A stretch of DNA of 21,106 bases from Alistipes timonensis JC136 (GCF_900107675.1 NZ_FNRI01000014.1:1-21106), one strand, 5' to 3'. Positions 6,655 to 13,757 are shown, counted from the first letter of the stretch. A program made the numbers and translations. Notes: generated by a model not told the origin, from the letters alone.

Positions 6655-7878
6655 ATGGAAAGAAAACGATTTTGCGTGACCTTTTTCCTGCGCAGGGCAC
6701 GAACCAACAAGGCGGGACTGGCCCCGATTCTCGCCCGCATTACCACGAACGGGGTGTCGAAAGAGGTGTATATCCAATGCTCCGTCCCCGCGGACAGATG
6801 GAACCAGTCGAAAGAGTGGGCTACGGGCCGGGACAAGCTGTGCCAGCAGGTGAACGCCTACCTGAACGAATACCGGGCGCGGATTTTGGCGATAAGGCAG
6901 GAACTTATCAGTAAAGGGCGCGAGGGTAACTGCATCGAAATCAAAAACCTGCTGCTAAACCCCGCGGCCCAATCCAAGCAATTCCTTTCGGAGTTCGGCC
7001 AGTACTGCGAGAAACGGCAGGGCGAGGTCGGGGTGCGGATTACCCAGCTTACGGCGAACAAATATCACCGCCTGTACCGCTATCTGAAAGAGTACACCAC
7101 GGAACGCTACAAAAAGGACGATCTACCGCTTACCGCCGTGGATTACGCCTATATCGACGGGCTGAATACCTTTATGCAAACGGCGCACAACTGCAAGAAC
7201 AACGGCGCGGTCAATCTCTTGTGCTGCCTGAAAAACTTTATGCTGTACGCGCTCCGCAACGAGTGGATCGAGAAAAACCCGTTCCAGCACTATAAGATGA
7301 AGCCGGAACACAACAAGGATAAGGACCACCTGACAAAGGCCGAACTGGAAACGCTGATAAACAAACCGATGCCGAACGAACGGCTGGAGCGCATCCGGGA
7401 TGTGTTCACATTCTGCTGCCTGACGGGACTTGCCTTTACGGATGCCGACCACCTGCGCCCGGAACATATCGGCGCGGACGCCAACGGGACGCTGTGGATT
7501 CACAAACCGAGAGAGAAAACGGCCATTATGAGCCGGATTCCGCTGCTTCCTTATACGATCTCGCTGCTCCGCAAATACGAAATGGACAAAACCTGCCGGG
7601 AGCGGGGCCGGATGCTGCCGATACCGAGCAACAACAAGATGAACGCCTACCTCAAGGAGATAGCGACGATCTGCAATATCGACAAGACGCTGACAACGCA
7701 CGTCGCCCGCCACACGTTCGCCTGCCTTGCCGTGGAGTACGGAATGCCGATAGACGTGCTGGCGAAGATTCTGGGACACTCCAATACGAATATGACGCGC
7801 CATTACGCGAAATTCTCGGAACAGCTTATCGGCCGGGAGATGCAGAAGATCGGCCAAGTGTTCGCCGCGGCAAACTGA
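6655..7878 (+). CDS. int: Tyrosine recombinase (integrase) of the mobile element, IntDOT-like
   Basis: This 407-residue protein inserts and excises the element at the tRNA-Gly 3' end. An N-terminal arm-binding and SAM-like core-binding region (about 1-210) precedes the catalytic domain. The catalytic box has H349-x-x-R352-H353 (HVARHTF), H375 (LGHSN) and nucleophile Y384 (TRHYAKFS). The first catalytic Arg of the family is replaced by Ala260 in TGLAFTDADHL, as in Bacteroidota recombinases of the IntDOT group, which also lack it. Trp codons are TGG and the stop is TGA, with an in-frame TAA seven codons further on. It faces away from the tRNA and converges on the XRE gene across a shared terminator. 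Confidence 0.9.
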   Translation: MERKRFCVTFFLRRARTNKAGLAPILARITTNGVSKEVYIQCSVPADRWNQSKEWATGRDKLCQQVNAYLNEYRARILAIRQELISKGREGNCIEIKNLLLNPAAQSKQFLSEFGQYCEKRQGEVGVRITQLTANKYHRLYRYLKEYTTERYKKDDLPLTAVDYAYIDGLNTFMQTAHNCKNNGAVNLLCCLKNFMLYALRNEWIEKNPFQHYKMKPEHNKDKDHLTKAELETLINKPMPNERLERIRDVFTFCCLTGLAFTDADHLRPEHIGADANGTLWIHKPREKTAIMSRIPLLPYTISLLRKYEMDKTCRERGRMLPIPSNNKMNAYLKEIATICNIDKTLTTHVARHTFACLAVEYGMPIDVLAKILGHSNTNMTRHYAKFSEQLIGREMQKIGQVFAAAN

Positions 7879-7900
7879 ACGACGGTAACAAAATAAAGAA

Positions 7901-7936
7901 CCGGGCATCGGAGTTATAAATTGCTCTGATGCCCGG
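7901..7936. terminator. Bidirectional terminator between int and the XRE gene
   Basis: CCGGGCATCGGAG 7901-7913 pairs with CTCTGATGCCCGG 7924-7936 with one G-T pair. It is flanked by A-rich sequence on the left and T-rich sequence on the right, so it can serve both convergent genes. Confidence 0.85.
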
Positions 7937-7952
7937 TATTTATTTGATTAGT

Positions 7953-8147
7953 TTATTTCTTTGGTTCTTTTGGATAAGTCATTTCTCCGAAAAATTCTTT
8001 GAGGGATAAATTATAATATTTGCAGAATTTTATAATCGTCCCCAACGTCGGCAATTTTCGGCCATGTTCATAGTGGGAAAGATGCAGATGTGCATTTTCT
8101 GTCAGAAACTCCTGTGTATGATTATGTTGCTCTCGAATCTCACGCAT
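7953..8147 (-). CDS. XRE-family helix-turn-helix regulator, start uncertain
   Basis: The 64-residue product from ATG 8147 is a short HTH_3 DNA-binding domain (MREIREQHNHTQEFLTE, then LSHYEHGRKLPTLGTI and FCKYYNLSLKEFF), of the type found as regulators in Bacteroidales mobile elements. Family-like sequence continues upstream of this ATG in the same frame (KLPDQILLDLVACR, about 8148-8189) but no ATG, GTG or TTG is found there before a stop near 8270; a CTG codon precedes the KLPDQ segment. Either it starts at CTG, or the 5' end of the gene has been lost. It is likely to regulate int or the element. Confidence 0.65.
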   Translation of the reverse strand: MREIREQHNHTQEFLTENAHLHLSHYEHGRKLPTLGTIIKFCKYYNLSLKEFFGEMTYPKEPKK

Positions 8148-8235
8148 CCGACAAGCAACTAAATCTAATAATATTTGATCTGGAAGTTTCAGTATTCTAT
8201 AATTTTTACAAAAAAATGAATTTATTTGTGATAAT

Positions 8236-8257
8236 AGTCGGTCTGTGTAGACCGACT
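8236..8257. repeat. Perfect 9-bp palindrome with 4-base loop
   Basis: AGTCGGTCT 8236-8244, GTGT, AGACCGACT 8249-8257, followed by TACGTCTTTTTT. It lies upstream of the XRE gene and upstream of the putative RNA promoter. It may be an XRE operator or a terminator on the plus strand. Confidence 0.55.
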
Positions 8258-8316
8258 TACGTCTTTTTTATTACATTTGTAAATGGAATAATAGAAACTG
8301 AATACAGAAATTATGC

Positions 8317-8324
8317 TAACTTTG
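8317..8324 (+). promoter_or_regulatory. -7 box for the large RNA candidate
   Basis: TAACTTTG matches TAnnTTTG exactly; transcription would start near 8331. The -33 position (about 8294-8297) reads GAAA, so no -33 TTTG is seen. Confidence 0.45.
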
Positions 8325-8952
8325 CATTTGTATAGCTCGGCATAGCCGACGGACATAAAAAAATAAAGGTAAACGACCTTTATACCTACCGTAAAATTGG
8401 GAGTTTTATAGTAATCAGGTATAGATGTTGTCAGTCCTTGTTATGTCCTGCTTGCTTTATGTGAGCAGGGCAGCAAGGGCGTAGGACAATCTATTGATTA
8501 CGGGGTATCCCAATCCCTACGGTAGTAGATTGACACCGCGCCCCCTTTTTATGCCTATCCGGGGCGCATTTCCAACAATCCACACGAATCTATGGAACCC
8601 CGTTGCGTCCTGCCGTCCATGCGTATTATCTCCGTCCCTGCGGATTGCACCCGTTCCCGGTTTGGGGCCGGGCGGAATCGGTATGTTTCGGCGGCTCCGG
8701 CATGGAACCGGACGCCGGGTCTTGCCGTGCAAAAAAGCAAATCCCGCCTTTCAGTGCAGCTAATAAATCCTGCCTGCGAGGTCGCACCTCTAAAATCTGG
8801 TCTTGCGCTCCTGCTCCGTATGGAAAGGGGACGCATGTTTGCGCGGCATCTACGGGACGGGTTCTCCAGCCTGTGCCGGGGGCGGTCTCCGCATTGAATT
8901 CTTCATTAAGTGAAGTTGCGTCACTGTGTTCAACCGGAACCGCCCCTTTTTT
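8325..8952 (+). ncRNA. Candidate large structured noncoding RNA (about 620 nt)
   Basis: No good gene fills this 0.6-kb stretch, although it is GC-rich and stop-poor. It carries a dense set of complementary arms. TCGGC/GCCGA 8337-8349. ATAAAGGT/ACCTTTAT 8363-8383. A nested domain: GTAATCA 8411-8417 with TGATTAC 8495-8501, ATAGA 8421-8425 with TCTAT 8490-8494, TTGTC 8428-8432 with GACAA 8485-8489, CCTTG 8436-8440 with CAAGG 8474-8478, CCTGCT 8447-8452 with AGCAGG 8464-8469. GCGCCCC 8538-8544 with GGGGCGC 8561-8567. GGCG/TCCGG 8690-8700 with CCGGA/CGCC 8708-8716. GAGGT/ACCTC 8778-8790. It ends in the strong terminator at 8879-8952. I do not recognise a known family. Confidence 0.6.
8879..8952 (+). 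terminator. Rho-independent terminator with branched loop, end of the large RNA candidate
   Basis: GGGGCGGT 8879-8886 pairs with ACCGCCCC 8939-8946, then six Ts (8947-8952). Inside, CGCA 8890-8893 pairs with TGCG 8917-8920 and CTTCA 8901-8905 with TGAAG 8911-8915. No credible plus-strand CDS precedes it, so it argues for a noncoding transcript. Confidence 0.7.
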
Positions 8953-9018
8953 CAAAGCGATACCCCCGCATGCGAATCCGCAAAACGGCGCACGCATTGA
9001 TGAACAAGGTAAAACTCC

Positions 9019-9600
9019 ATGATGAACGAAAACGACCTCGATTCCGAAAAAGTTCTGCGGGCCATCGACCACTTTTACACGACGCAGGTTAGTATCTGCA
9101 TCGCGGCATTGGGCCGAATGCGGTCCGCAGAGCTGGCCGACAAAAACATCATCCTGCGGGCCATTATGTGCGACATGCCCGACTGCGGCATCTGCGCCGA
9201 CCCCACGGCCGAAGATTACGGCGTCGATTTTTGGGTCGACCGGGCGGAGTATGTCGATGATCTGTCATTCAACCTTTATGTCACGCAGGCCGAAGAGAAC
9301 GTGCTGTGGAACATCGAGAAAAAAGGCCAAAAACCGGGGCGTCTGGCGGCTCCGCAGCAGCGGATCACGGTGCGGACCGACGGGATAAGCAGGCCCCCGT
9401 ATATTCCGCTTATCTACCTGACGGTATTAAGTTCCAAACTGATGGCGATGGCCATGTCGGACGTGCTGCCGGAGACGGATTTGTCCACCTATTACGACGA
9501 ACGGATGATGGCTGCCATGAGTGAGCACATGGCAGAAGCATTGGACCGGATCGTCGCAATGCAAAACGGGGAGGATGATGCCCAAATTCCGGTAAGCTGA
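9019..9600 (+). CDS. Unknown cytosolic protein, first of a pair next to the RNA candidate
   Basis: This 193-residue acidic protein starts at ATG 9019 (a second ATG follows at 9022). It has no signal peptide, and one weakly hydrophobic stretch (PPYIPLIYLTVLSSKLMAMAM, about 141-161) probably lies in a soluble helix. CDMPDCGIC near residue 52-60 has three Cys but no clear zinc site. Trp codons are TGG; the stop is TGA with TAG seven codons later. I do not recognise a family. It begins 66 bp after the RNA terminator and is followed 36 bp later by another unknown gene in the same direction, probably one operon. It is cargo or an element-specific function. Confidence 0.6.
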   Translation: MMNENDLDSEKVLRAIDHFYTTQVSICIAALGRMRSAELADKNIILRAIMCDMPDCGICADPTAEDYGVDFWVDRAEYVDDLSFNLYVTQAEENVLWNIEKKGQKPGRLAAPQQRITVRTDGISRPPYIPLIYLTVLSSKLMAMAMSDVLPETDLSTYYDERMMAAMSEHMAEALDRIVAMQNGEDDAQIPVS

Positions 9601-9636
9601 AACGCCGCCGGATTTTAGAAATAACAAGAACGCTGC

Positions 9637-10131
9637 ATGCTGCGAAAATTGCTGAACAGACTTTTCGGCCCCTTTTCTCCGGGTAGCGTAATCCCTCTGG
9701 GGGAGTTCCTGATACTGCTTCAAAAGAGTTATGCCTATCTGCGTAAGCATCATTACAGGGTTCTGTCTACCGAACTGCCGGACGACCTGCTTAAAAAGTG
9801 GCTGATGCCGGGCGAGAAGCAGGCGGAGGAATACAAACGCAGTTTTGCCCGCCAAAACGATACGTTGTCCCAAACTCAACTGCCCGTGTTCGTATTCGAC
9901 CATGTTCTACAAAAACGCTTCAACCGGGATATATCGACATTCGACGATGCCGAAATGGAAATCGCGGGCAGGGATTTAAGGGTATATATCCTGCTGCTGA
10001 ATTACATTTTCGGAATGAGGGAAGCGGGGCGGCCCCTGATCGAGTTCGATATTTTCGACGTGGGGAATTACGACGCAATCATCGAACGAATCGAAGCGCA
10101 GGAAACAAACCCGAACCCTCCGACCGCATAG
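9637..10131 (+). CDS. Unknown cytosolic protein, second of the pair
   Basis: This 164-residue protein starts at ATG 9637, 36 bp after the preceding stop. The N-terminus is basic and amphipathic (MLRKLLNRLFGPFSPGSV), followed by a probably helical body; the C-terminus (about 125-155) has FGMREAGRPLIEFDIFDVGNYD. No catalytic motif is seen. Trp is TGG and the stop is TAG. It is probably co-transcribed with 9019-9600 and ends at the terminator shared with mobA (10184-10216). I do not recognise it. Confidence 0.6.
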   Translation: MLRKLLNRLFGPFSPGSVIPLGEFLILLQKSYAYLRKHHYRVLSTELPDDLLKKWLMPGEKQAEEYKRSFARQNDTLSQTQLPVFVFDHVLQKRFNRDISTFDDAEMEIAGRDLRVYILLLNYIFGMREAGRPLIEFDIFDVGNYDAIIERIEAQETNPNPPTA

Positions 10132-10183
10132 TATTGACATCGTACAACTGCCAAACAGGCCGTAAGGCAAAGGGCTGACGAAT

Positions 10184-10216
10184 AAAAAGCCGGACGCGGG
10201 TTGCGTCCGGCTTTTT
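10184..10216. terminator. Bidirectional terminator between the unknown pair and mobA
   Basis: AAAAAGCCGGACGC 10184-10197, loop GGGTT (10198-10202), GCGTCCGGCTTTTT 10203-10216: a perfect 14-bp arm pair with A and T tracts on both sides. It ends convergent transcripts. Confidence 0.95.
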
Positions 10217-10219
10217 GCG

Positions 10220-11668
10220 TTAGCGTGAAAGGCTCTGCTTCCGGCGACGCTTGTACTTGCGCGAAAGATTTCGGCGCATGGCTTCGAACTCCTCCTGCGA
10301 CATGGGACCGTCCTCGGCGAGCTGTCCCAGCAGGTCGCCCGCGGCATGGAACAGGCTTTCGCCGATGCCGCGGGGTGCGGGCTGCGCCGGGTGCGGCTGC
10401 GGGGATAATCCGCGCGGTTCCGTGCGGATCTTCTCCGTCTGCCGCGGAGGTGTCGGGGCGGGCTTGGGCGGCTGTTCCGCTGCCGGAGCTGCGGGCGGCA
10501 CGACATGTGGCCGTACGGTCGCTTCAGGCCGTTGCGCTTCGGGCTTCTGCGGCGTCTGCTGGCGAAGCGTTGCCGGGGCCGGGGCCGAGAGTTTCGGCAG
10601 CAGCGATGCCCGGTCCGCACGAGGATTATTGAACAACTCCTGAAAGACATTCGCCGAATAACTCTTACCGAGCCGGGAGCCGTTCAATACGGTTTTCGTC
10701 CGGTGATCTACGAACGTCGCGCCCGTGATGCGGCCTGCGGCGTTTTGCCGGAAAACGGCGTCGATGCCGTCGGCTTTCAGCAGGCGCACGAACTCGCCCT
10801 GCGTCCGGGCGCGGTGCATGGCGCGGGCCACGGTTCCACGAATGGGACCCTTAATTTGCTCGGATTTGATGTCGGCGTCGTTTCTGGCGATCTGCTTTTG
10901 CAGAAACTTGTAGCCGCCTTTCGGGGTCAGGGCCGAGGATTTGATCGGTGTGCCGACCCACTTGCCCCGTTCGTCGGTGGCGGTGTAGACGATGCCGTTC
11001 CACCGTTTGCCGTCGGCTTCGCCCTTGCGTTCCTCCAGATCGATATTATAGAGGTTCAGCAGGGTTCGGTACTCGGTGATCGAGCCGAAACGGTATTGCT
11101 CGGCCAGAAGCCGCACGGTGGACTTCATTTGTTGTTTGAGGTTGTCGCGTCCGTATTCGACCCGGCGGGCCGTGTCGAACTCCCGCTGTTCCTCGCCATT
11201 GACGGCGGGGCGCAAGCCGTATCTGTGTTCGATGGATTGCAAAATCGCTTTCGACCGGGGCCTGTCCTGACTGTCGGAAATTATCGACCCGTCGTCGCGC
11301 AGGCGCACCGAAACGATATGAATGTGTTCACGGTCGATGTCGCGGTGTTTGAATACATAGTAGGGCTGATCGCCGAAGCCCATGCGCTCCATGTACTCGC
11401 GGGCAATCTCCGTAAGTTGGGCATCGGTCAGACAGTCGGTGATGGCTGGATTCAGCGATACATGGAATACCGGGTCTTTGATCTTCCGGGTATCGAGGTA
11501 GGGCTGAAAACTCAACAGGGCGCGCCGCATGTCGAATGTGTCGGACTGTTCGCAGTCGCCTAAAACCAGATTCCCGTACAGAACGGACGCTTCGCCGTTC
11601 AGCACTTTCTTGGCGTTGTATTCCAATACGCCGCGAATGGATGCGCCTTTGGTTATTCGACCGACCAT
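10220..11668 (-). CDS. mobA: MobA-type relaxase (relaxase/mobilization nuclease domain)
   Basis: This 482-residue protein would nick oriT and pilot the element during transfer using conjugation machinery supplied by another element, since none is seen here. The relaxase domain occupies about 1-300. Tyr17 in LEYNAKK is the likely nucleophile, and H108, H115 and H117 (FKHRDIDREHIHIVS) form the metal-binding histidine cluster of MOBP-type relaxases. The C-terminal third (about 340-482) is Pro/Ala/Gln-rich and low complexity, ending in a basic tail. ATG 11668 overlaps the mobB gene by 16 bases, so the two are translationally coupled. Trp codons are TGG. It ends at the terminator 10184-10216. Confidence 0.92.
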   Translation of the reverse strand: MVGRITKGASIRGVLEYNAKKVLNGEASVLYGNLVLGDCEQSDTFDMRRALLSFQPYLDTRKIKDPVFHVSLNPAITDCLTDAQLTEIAREYMERMGFGDQPYYVFKHRDIDREHIHIVSVRLRDDGSIISDSQDRPRSKAILQSIEHRYGLRPAVNGEEQREFDTARRVEYGRDNLKQQMKSTVRLLAEQYRFGSITEYRTLLNLYNIDLEERKGEADGKRWNGIVYTATDERGKWVGTPIKSSALTPKGGYKFLQKQIARNDADIKSEQIKGPIRGTVARAMHRARTQGEFVRLLKADGIDAVFRQNAAGRITGATFVDHRTKTVLNGSRLGKSYSANVFQELFNNPRADRASLLPKLSAPAPATLRQQTPQKPEAQRPEATVRPHVVPPAAPAAEQPPKPAPTPPRQTEKIRTEPRGLSPQPHPAQPAPRGIGESLFHAAGDLLGQLAEDGPMSQEEFEAMRRNLSRKYKRRRKQSLSR

Positions 11669-12054
11669 CTGCGATTGAATTCTTCGGTCAGACGAATGAC
11701 TTGCCCGAAAAGCACGGTCAGTTCTTGGGTATGCTTCTCCAGCCGTGACAATAGAGCCACGGCCCGGCGGTCGTTGAAATTGGTGTGGATGGCTTTGACG
11801 GTCTGGTTGTAATTGACCCCGACGGCCCGGATTTGGGCGTAAAGATTCGTCAGGCGCAGGTAGTAGTCGTGCGCGTCCTTGTTGGTCTGAACGACCCGGA
11901 ACGGTCAGCCGAAGATACGGGAGAGGATAAATTTCGACTGGCTGCGCTGGCCCGCCTTTAACATCATTTTTTCAAACTGCACCTGTTGCTGTTCGTTCAA
12001 CCGGAACGTGTGCATGTAACTCTTGGGGTCTACGACCCGTTTCTGTTTTTCCAT
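11653..12054 (-). CDS. mobB: MobB/MobC-like relaxosome accessory protein with one in-frame TGA
   Basis: Starting at ATG 12054, the protein runs 133 residues to TAA 11655-11653 if TGA at 11907-11905 (codon 50) is read through. It is a small basic-N-terminal DNA-binding protein (HTFRLNEQQQVQFEKMM, ribbon-helix-helix-like) with the family body that follows the TGA: FRVVQTNK, YYLRLTNLYAQIRAVGVNYNQ and VALLSRLEKHTQEL. Such proteins assist the relaxase at oriT. Codon 130 is TGG, so both Trp codons would occur. Family members often have another residue here, so CGA to TGA is an alternative explanation. Standard-code reading stops at 49 residues. It precedes and overlaps mobA by 16 bases. Confidence 0.75.
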
Positions 12055-12412
12055 AAACTGATATTTAATAGGTTAATCGACTTGGGAGATTGACCAGCAC
12101 GGTTTTTCGGTTTTTCGTTAGTGTAATACAAAAGGCACGTTGTATTACAATAACATATCTTGCTATTTGCTCTACGCAAATAAAATCCGTCCCCACGGGA
12201 CGAAAAGGAGTTGCCGCGGGCAACGACTTTCCATCCTAAAACCTATATACCGAATTGGTAATCCTCCCGCTGCAAAGGTAAGGACTTTTTCGGCTCGTGG
12301 TACGGGCCAATTAGGGCGATCGAGGTAGATCGAGGGCGTAAAGGGTATCTTTTCGAGGATTTCACCCTTTAATTTGTGCCGGGTTCGGAATCGTTTTTTG
12401 AGAATTGATTAC
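12055..12412. other. Putative oriT and mobBA leader region
   Basis: The intergenic side of mobB carries several perfect inverted repeats: TGTAATACAA 12122-12131 with TTGTATTACA 12140-12149; CGTCCC 12188-12193 with GGGACG 12197-12202; GTTGCC 12210-12215 with GGCAAC 12219-12224; TAAAGGGT 12339-12346 with ACCCTTTA 12364-12371; plus a direct repeat GATCGAGG at 12318-12325 and 12328-12335. No ORF is supported. Location next to mobB makes it the best oriT candidate; the nick site cannot be placed from sequence alone. Confidence 0.5.
12273..12280 (-). promoter_or_regulatory. -7 box for mobBA
   Basis: On the minus strand this reads TACCTTTG, an exact TAnnTTTG. A matching TTTG at the right distance is not found. 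A 210-nt leader holding two short GC-rich hairpins would follow. Confidence 0.45.
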
Positions 12413-12422
12413 GGAAACAGCG

Positions 12423-12550
12423 CAACAACGAAGCGATAAAACGGTGCAACATTGAAGCATCGAAGCATTACAATATTGCAACAACGAAGTAATGCAACAT
12501 TGCAACAATGAAGCGGTGCAGCATCGCAATAACGAAGCAGTGCAACATTG
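12423..12550. repeat. Degenerate 24-bp tandem repeats (iteron-like)
   Basis: Consecutive 24-bp units of the pattern CAACAACGAAGYRRTGCAACATTG lie at 12455-12478, 12479-12502, 12503-12526 and 12527-12550, preceded by a longer related unit (12423-12454) and followed by decaying copies to about 12600. Units share about 18-22 of 24 bases. They lie between the oriT-like region and the DUF3408 gene, and may be binding sites for an element protein or a slippage-generated array. Confidence 0.7.
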
Positions 12551-12659
12551 CAAAAGCATAACACTAAAACAGGACAACATGGCAATAACACAACAAGCAT
12601 GCAATGAACACAGAATAATATGAATAAAACTTATTTATCACCTAAATTGAGAATTAACC

Positions 12660-13079
12660 ATGGAAAGAAAACAGAAACGGCGTGAGATGATTGATGAGGA
12701 TTACATTCGTAACCTGATTGGCGGAGTAGATGCCCCGCCGAAGCTTGTCCCGAAACAAGCACCCGCGGAATCTTCGCCGAAAACCCCGCCTCAAGAAGCC
12801 GGGGATAGATCCCGGCAAGCGGTTGCCCCTACGGACAAGGAGAAGGGGGCAAACAGAGAAAGTTATGAACGGTTGTTCTTGCAACCCCGGAAATACAAAG
12901 CGCAAAAGTTCTGCCGGATAGATTGTGAACTATGGCATAAGTTAAACCTTATCAATGACTTTCTCGGACATAAAAAAACATCAGTTCCGGGGCTTGTGAA
13001 TAACATAATCTATGAGCATTTGGAGAATTATCGGGACGAAATAAATGAAAAGTTAAATCAATTAACCAAAAACATCTAA
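12660..13079 (+). CDS. DUF3408-family protein of Bacteroidales mobile elements
   Basis: This 139-residue protein starts at ATG 12660. A basic N-terminus (MERKQKRREM) and a disordered Pro/Lys linker (about 26-62) precede a C-terminal domain (about 65-139) that matches the DUF3408 pattern: ESYERLFLQPR, KFCRIDCELWHKL, TSVPGLVNNIIYEHLENYRDEIN. Members occur in conjugative and mobilizable elements of Bacteroidota, often near partitioning or transfer genes, and may be DNA-binding (ribbon-helix-helix-like). Trp is TGG. It is the first of three genes in line (12660, 13087, 13374), probably one operon. Confidence 0.8.
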   Translation: MERKQKRREMIDEDYIRNLIGGVDAPPKLVPKQAPAESSPKTPPQEAGDRSRQAVAPTDKEKGANRESYERLFLQPRKYKAQKFCRIDCELWHKLNLINDFLGHKKTSVPGLVNNIIYEHLENYRDEINEKLNQLTKNI

Positions 13080-13086
13080 CAGCTTT

Positions 13087-13371
13087 ATGGAATATCTGTT
13101 AATCGAAAAAAGGGCATGGCTGGAAATACAGACAGAAGCTAAACGGCTAAACGAACGAATGAAAAAAACGGAACAATATTTTTTTCCGGCAGGGGATTCG
13201 GGATGAATCGACAATGCCGCGGTCTGCCTGTGACTGAATATTTCCAAACGAACCCTGCAATACTACCGCAACAGCGGAATTTTGCCCTATACCACAATAA
13301 GGAACAAATGCTATTATAAACCCGAAGATGTGAAAGCGGTATTCGACCGAAGCACGACCAAACAGAAGTAG
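13087..13371 (+). CDS. Excisionase-like helix-turn-helix protein with two in-frame TGA (Trp) codons
   Basis: Starting at ATG 13087 (7 bases after the DUF3408 stop), the frame is open for 94 residues to TAG 13369-13371 if TGA at 13204-13206 (residue 40) and 13231-13233 (residue 49) encode Trp. The C-terminal half is the HTH_17/MerR-like domain of Bacteroidales excisionases: GWIDNAAVCLW then LNISKRTLQYYRNSGILPY and YYKPEDVKAVF. In relatives known to me the position before (L/I)DN is Trp, which is where the first TGA lies. Codon 11 is TGG, so the gene mixes both. The likely role is control of excision or transcription. Under the standard code it stops after 39 residues, before the HTH. Confidence 0.75.
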
Positions 13372-13373
13372 CG

Positions 13374-13700
13374 ATGGCAGAAGATAAGATTTTATGCGAC
13401 AACAGCGTGATTACCCGCGACACGCCAGAATACAAAGAATTGATCGCAACGATGCGGAATACCGTACAGGTTGCCGACAAACTTGTGAAAGAGGTCCGGC
13501 CCTGCCTGCTTAACGAGCGGTATTTCACAACCGAGCAGGTGATGGACCTGTTCCATATCAGCCGACGGGCATTACAAAACTATCGGGATAAGGGGATAAT
13601 ACCCTTTTTCTCAATAGGAGGGAGTATTGTCTACCCTGAATCCAAAATCAAGGAGATGTTGGAGCAGAATTATTATAAACCAGCTATCCCGAAACCTTAA
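13374..13700 (+). CDS. Helix-turn-helix (MerR-like, excisionase-like) DNA-binding protein
   Basis: This 108-residue protein starts at ATG 13374, two bases after the preceding TAG, so both are one operon. Residues about 54-96 are an HTH_17 domain: YFTTEQVMDLFHISRRALQNYRDKG then IPFFSIGGSIVYPESKIKEML. Proteins of this kind act as excisionases or regulators in Bacteroidales integrative elements. No Trp codon is present, so the code question does not arise. It is followed by a strong terminator at 13708-13739. Confidence 0.85.
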   Translation: MAEDKILCDNSVITRDTPEYKELIATMRNTVQVADKLVKEVRPCLLNERYFTTEQVMDLFHISRRALQNYRDKGIIPFFSIGGSIVYPESKIKEMLEQNYYKPAIPKP

Positions 13701-13707
13701 CAGGACA

Positions 13708-13741
13708 AACAACCCGGTCGTTAATCCGACCGGGTTGTTTT
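13708..13741 (+). terminator. Terminator of the DUF3408-HTH operon
   Basis: AACAACCCGGTCG 13708-13720 pairs with CGACCGGGTTGTT 13727-13739, loop TTAATC, followed by Ts. Confidence 0.9.
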
Positions 13742-13757
13742 ATTCAAATAGATTGTT

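Noticed and set aside
8325..8952. Retron or group II intron RNA
   Set aside because: No reverse transcriptase gene is present in the window.
8494..9072. Several overlapping open frames on both strands (for example 8494-8763, 8592-8897, 8603-9022 plus; 8626-9072 minus)
   Set aside because: They overlap each other in different frames, have proline/arginine-rich composition typical of chance frames in GC-rich DNA, and run through the hairpins and terminator of the RNA candidate.
10505..11563. Long plus-strand open frame of 352 codons
   Set aside because: It lies opposite the clear mobA relaxase gene.
12423..12550. CRISPR array
   Set aside because: Repeats are directly adjacent with no spacers, and no cas gene is present.
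12362..12604. Cys/Leu repeat ORF on the minus strand
   Set aside because: It is the translation of the 24-bp tandem repeats, in frame because 24 is a multiple of three.
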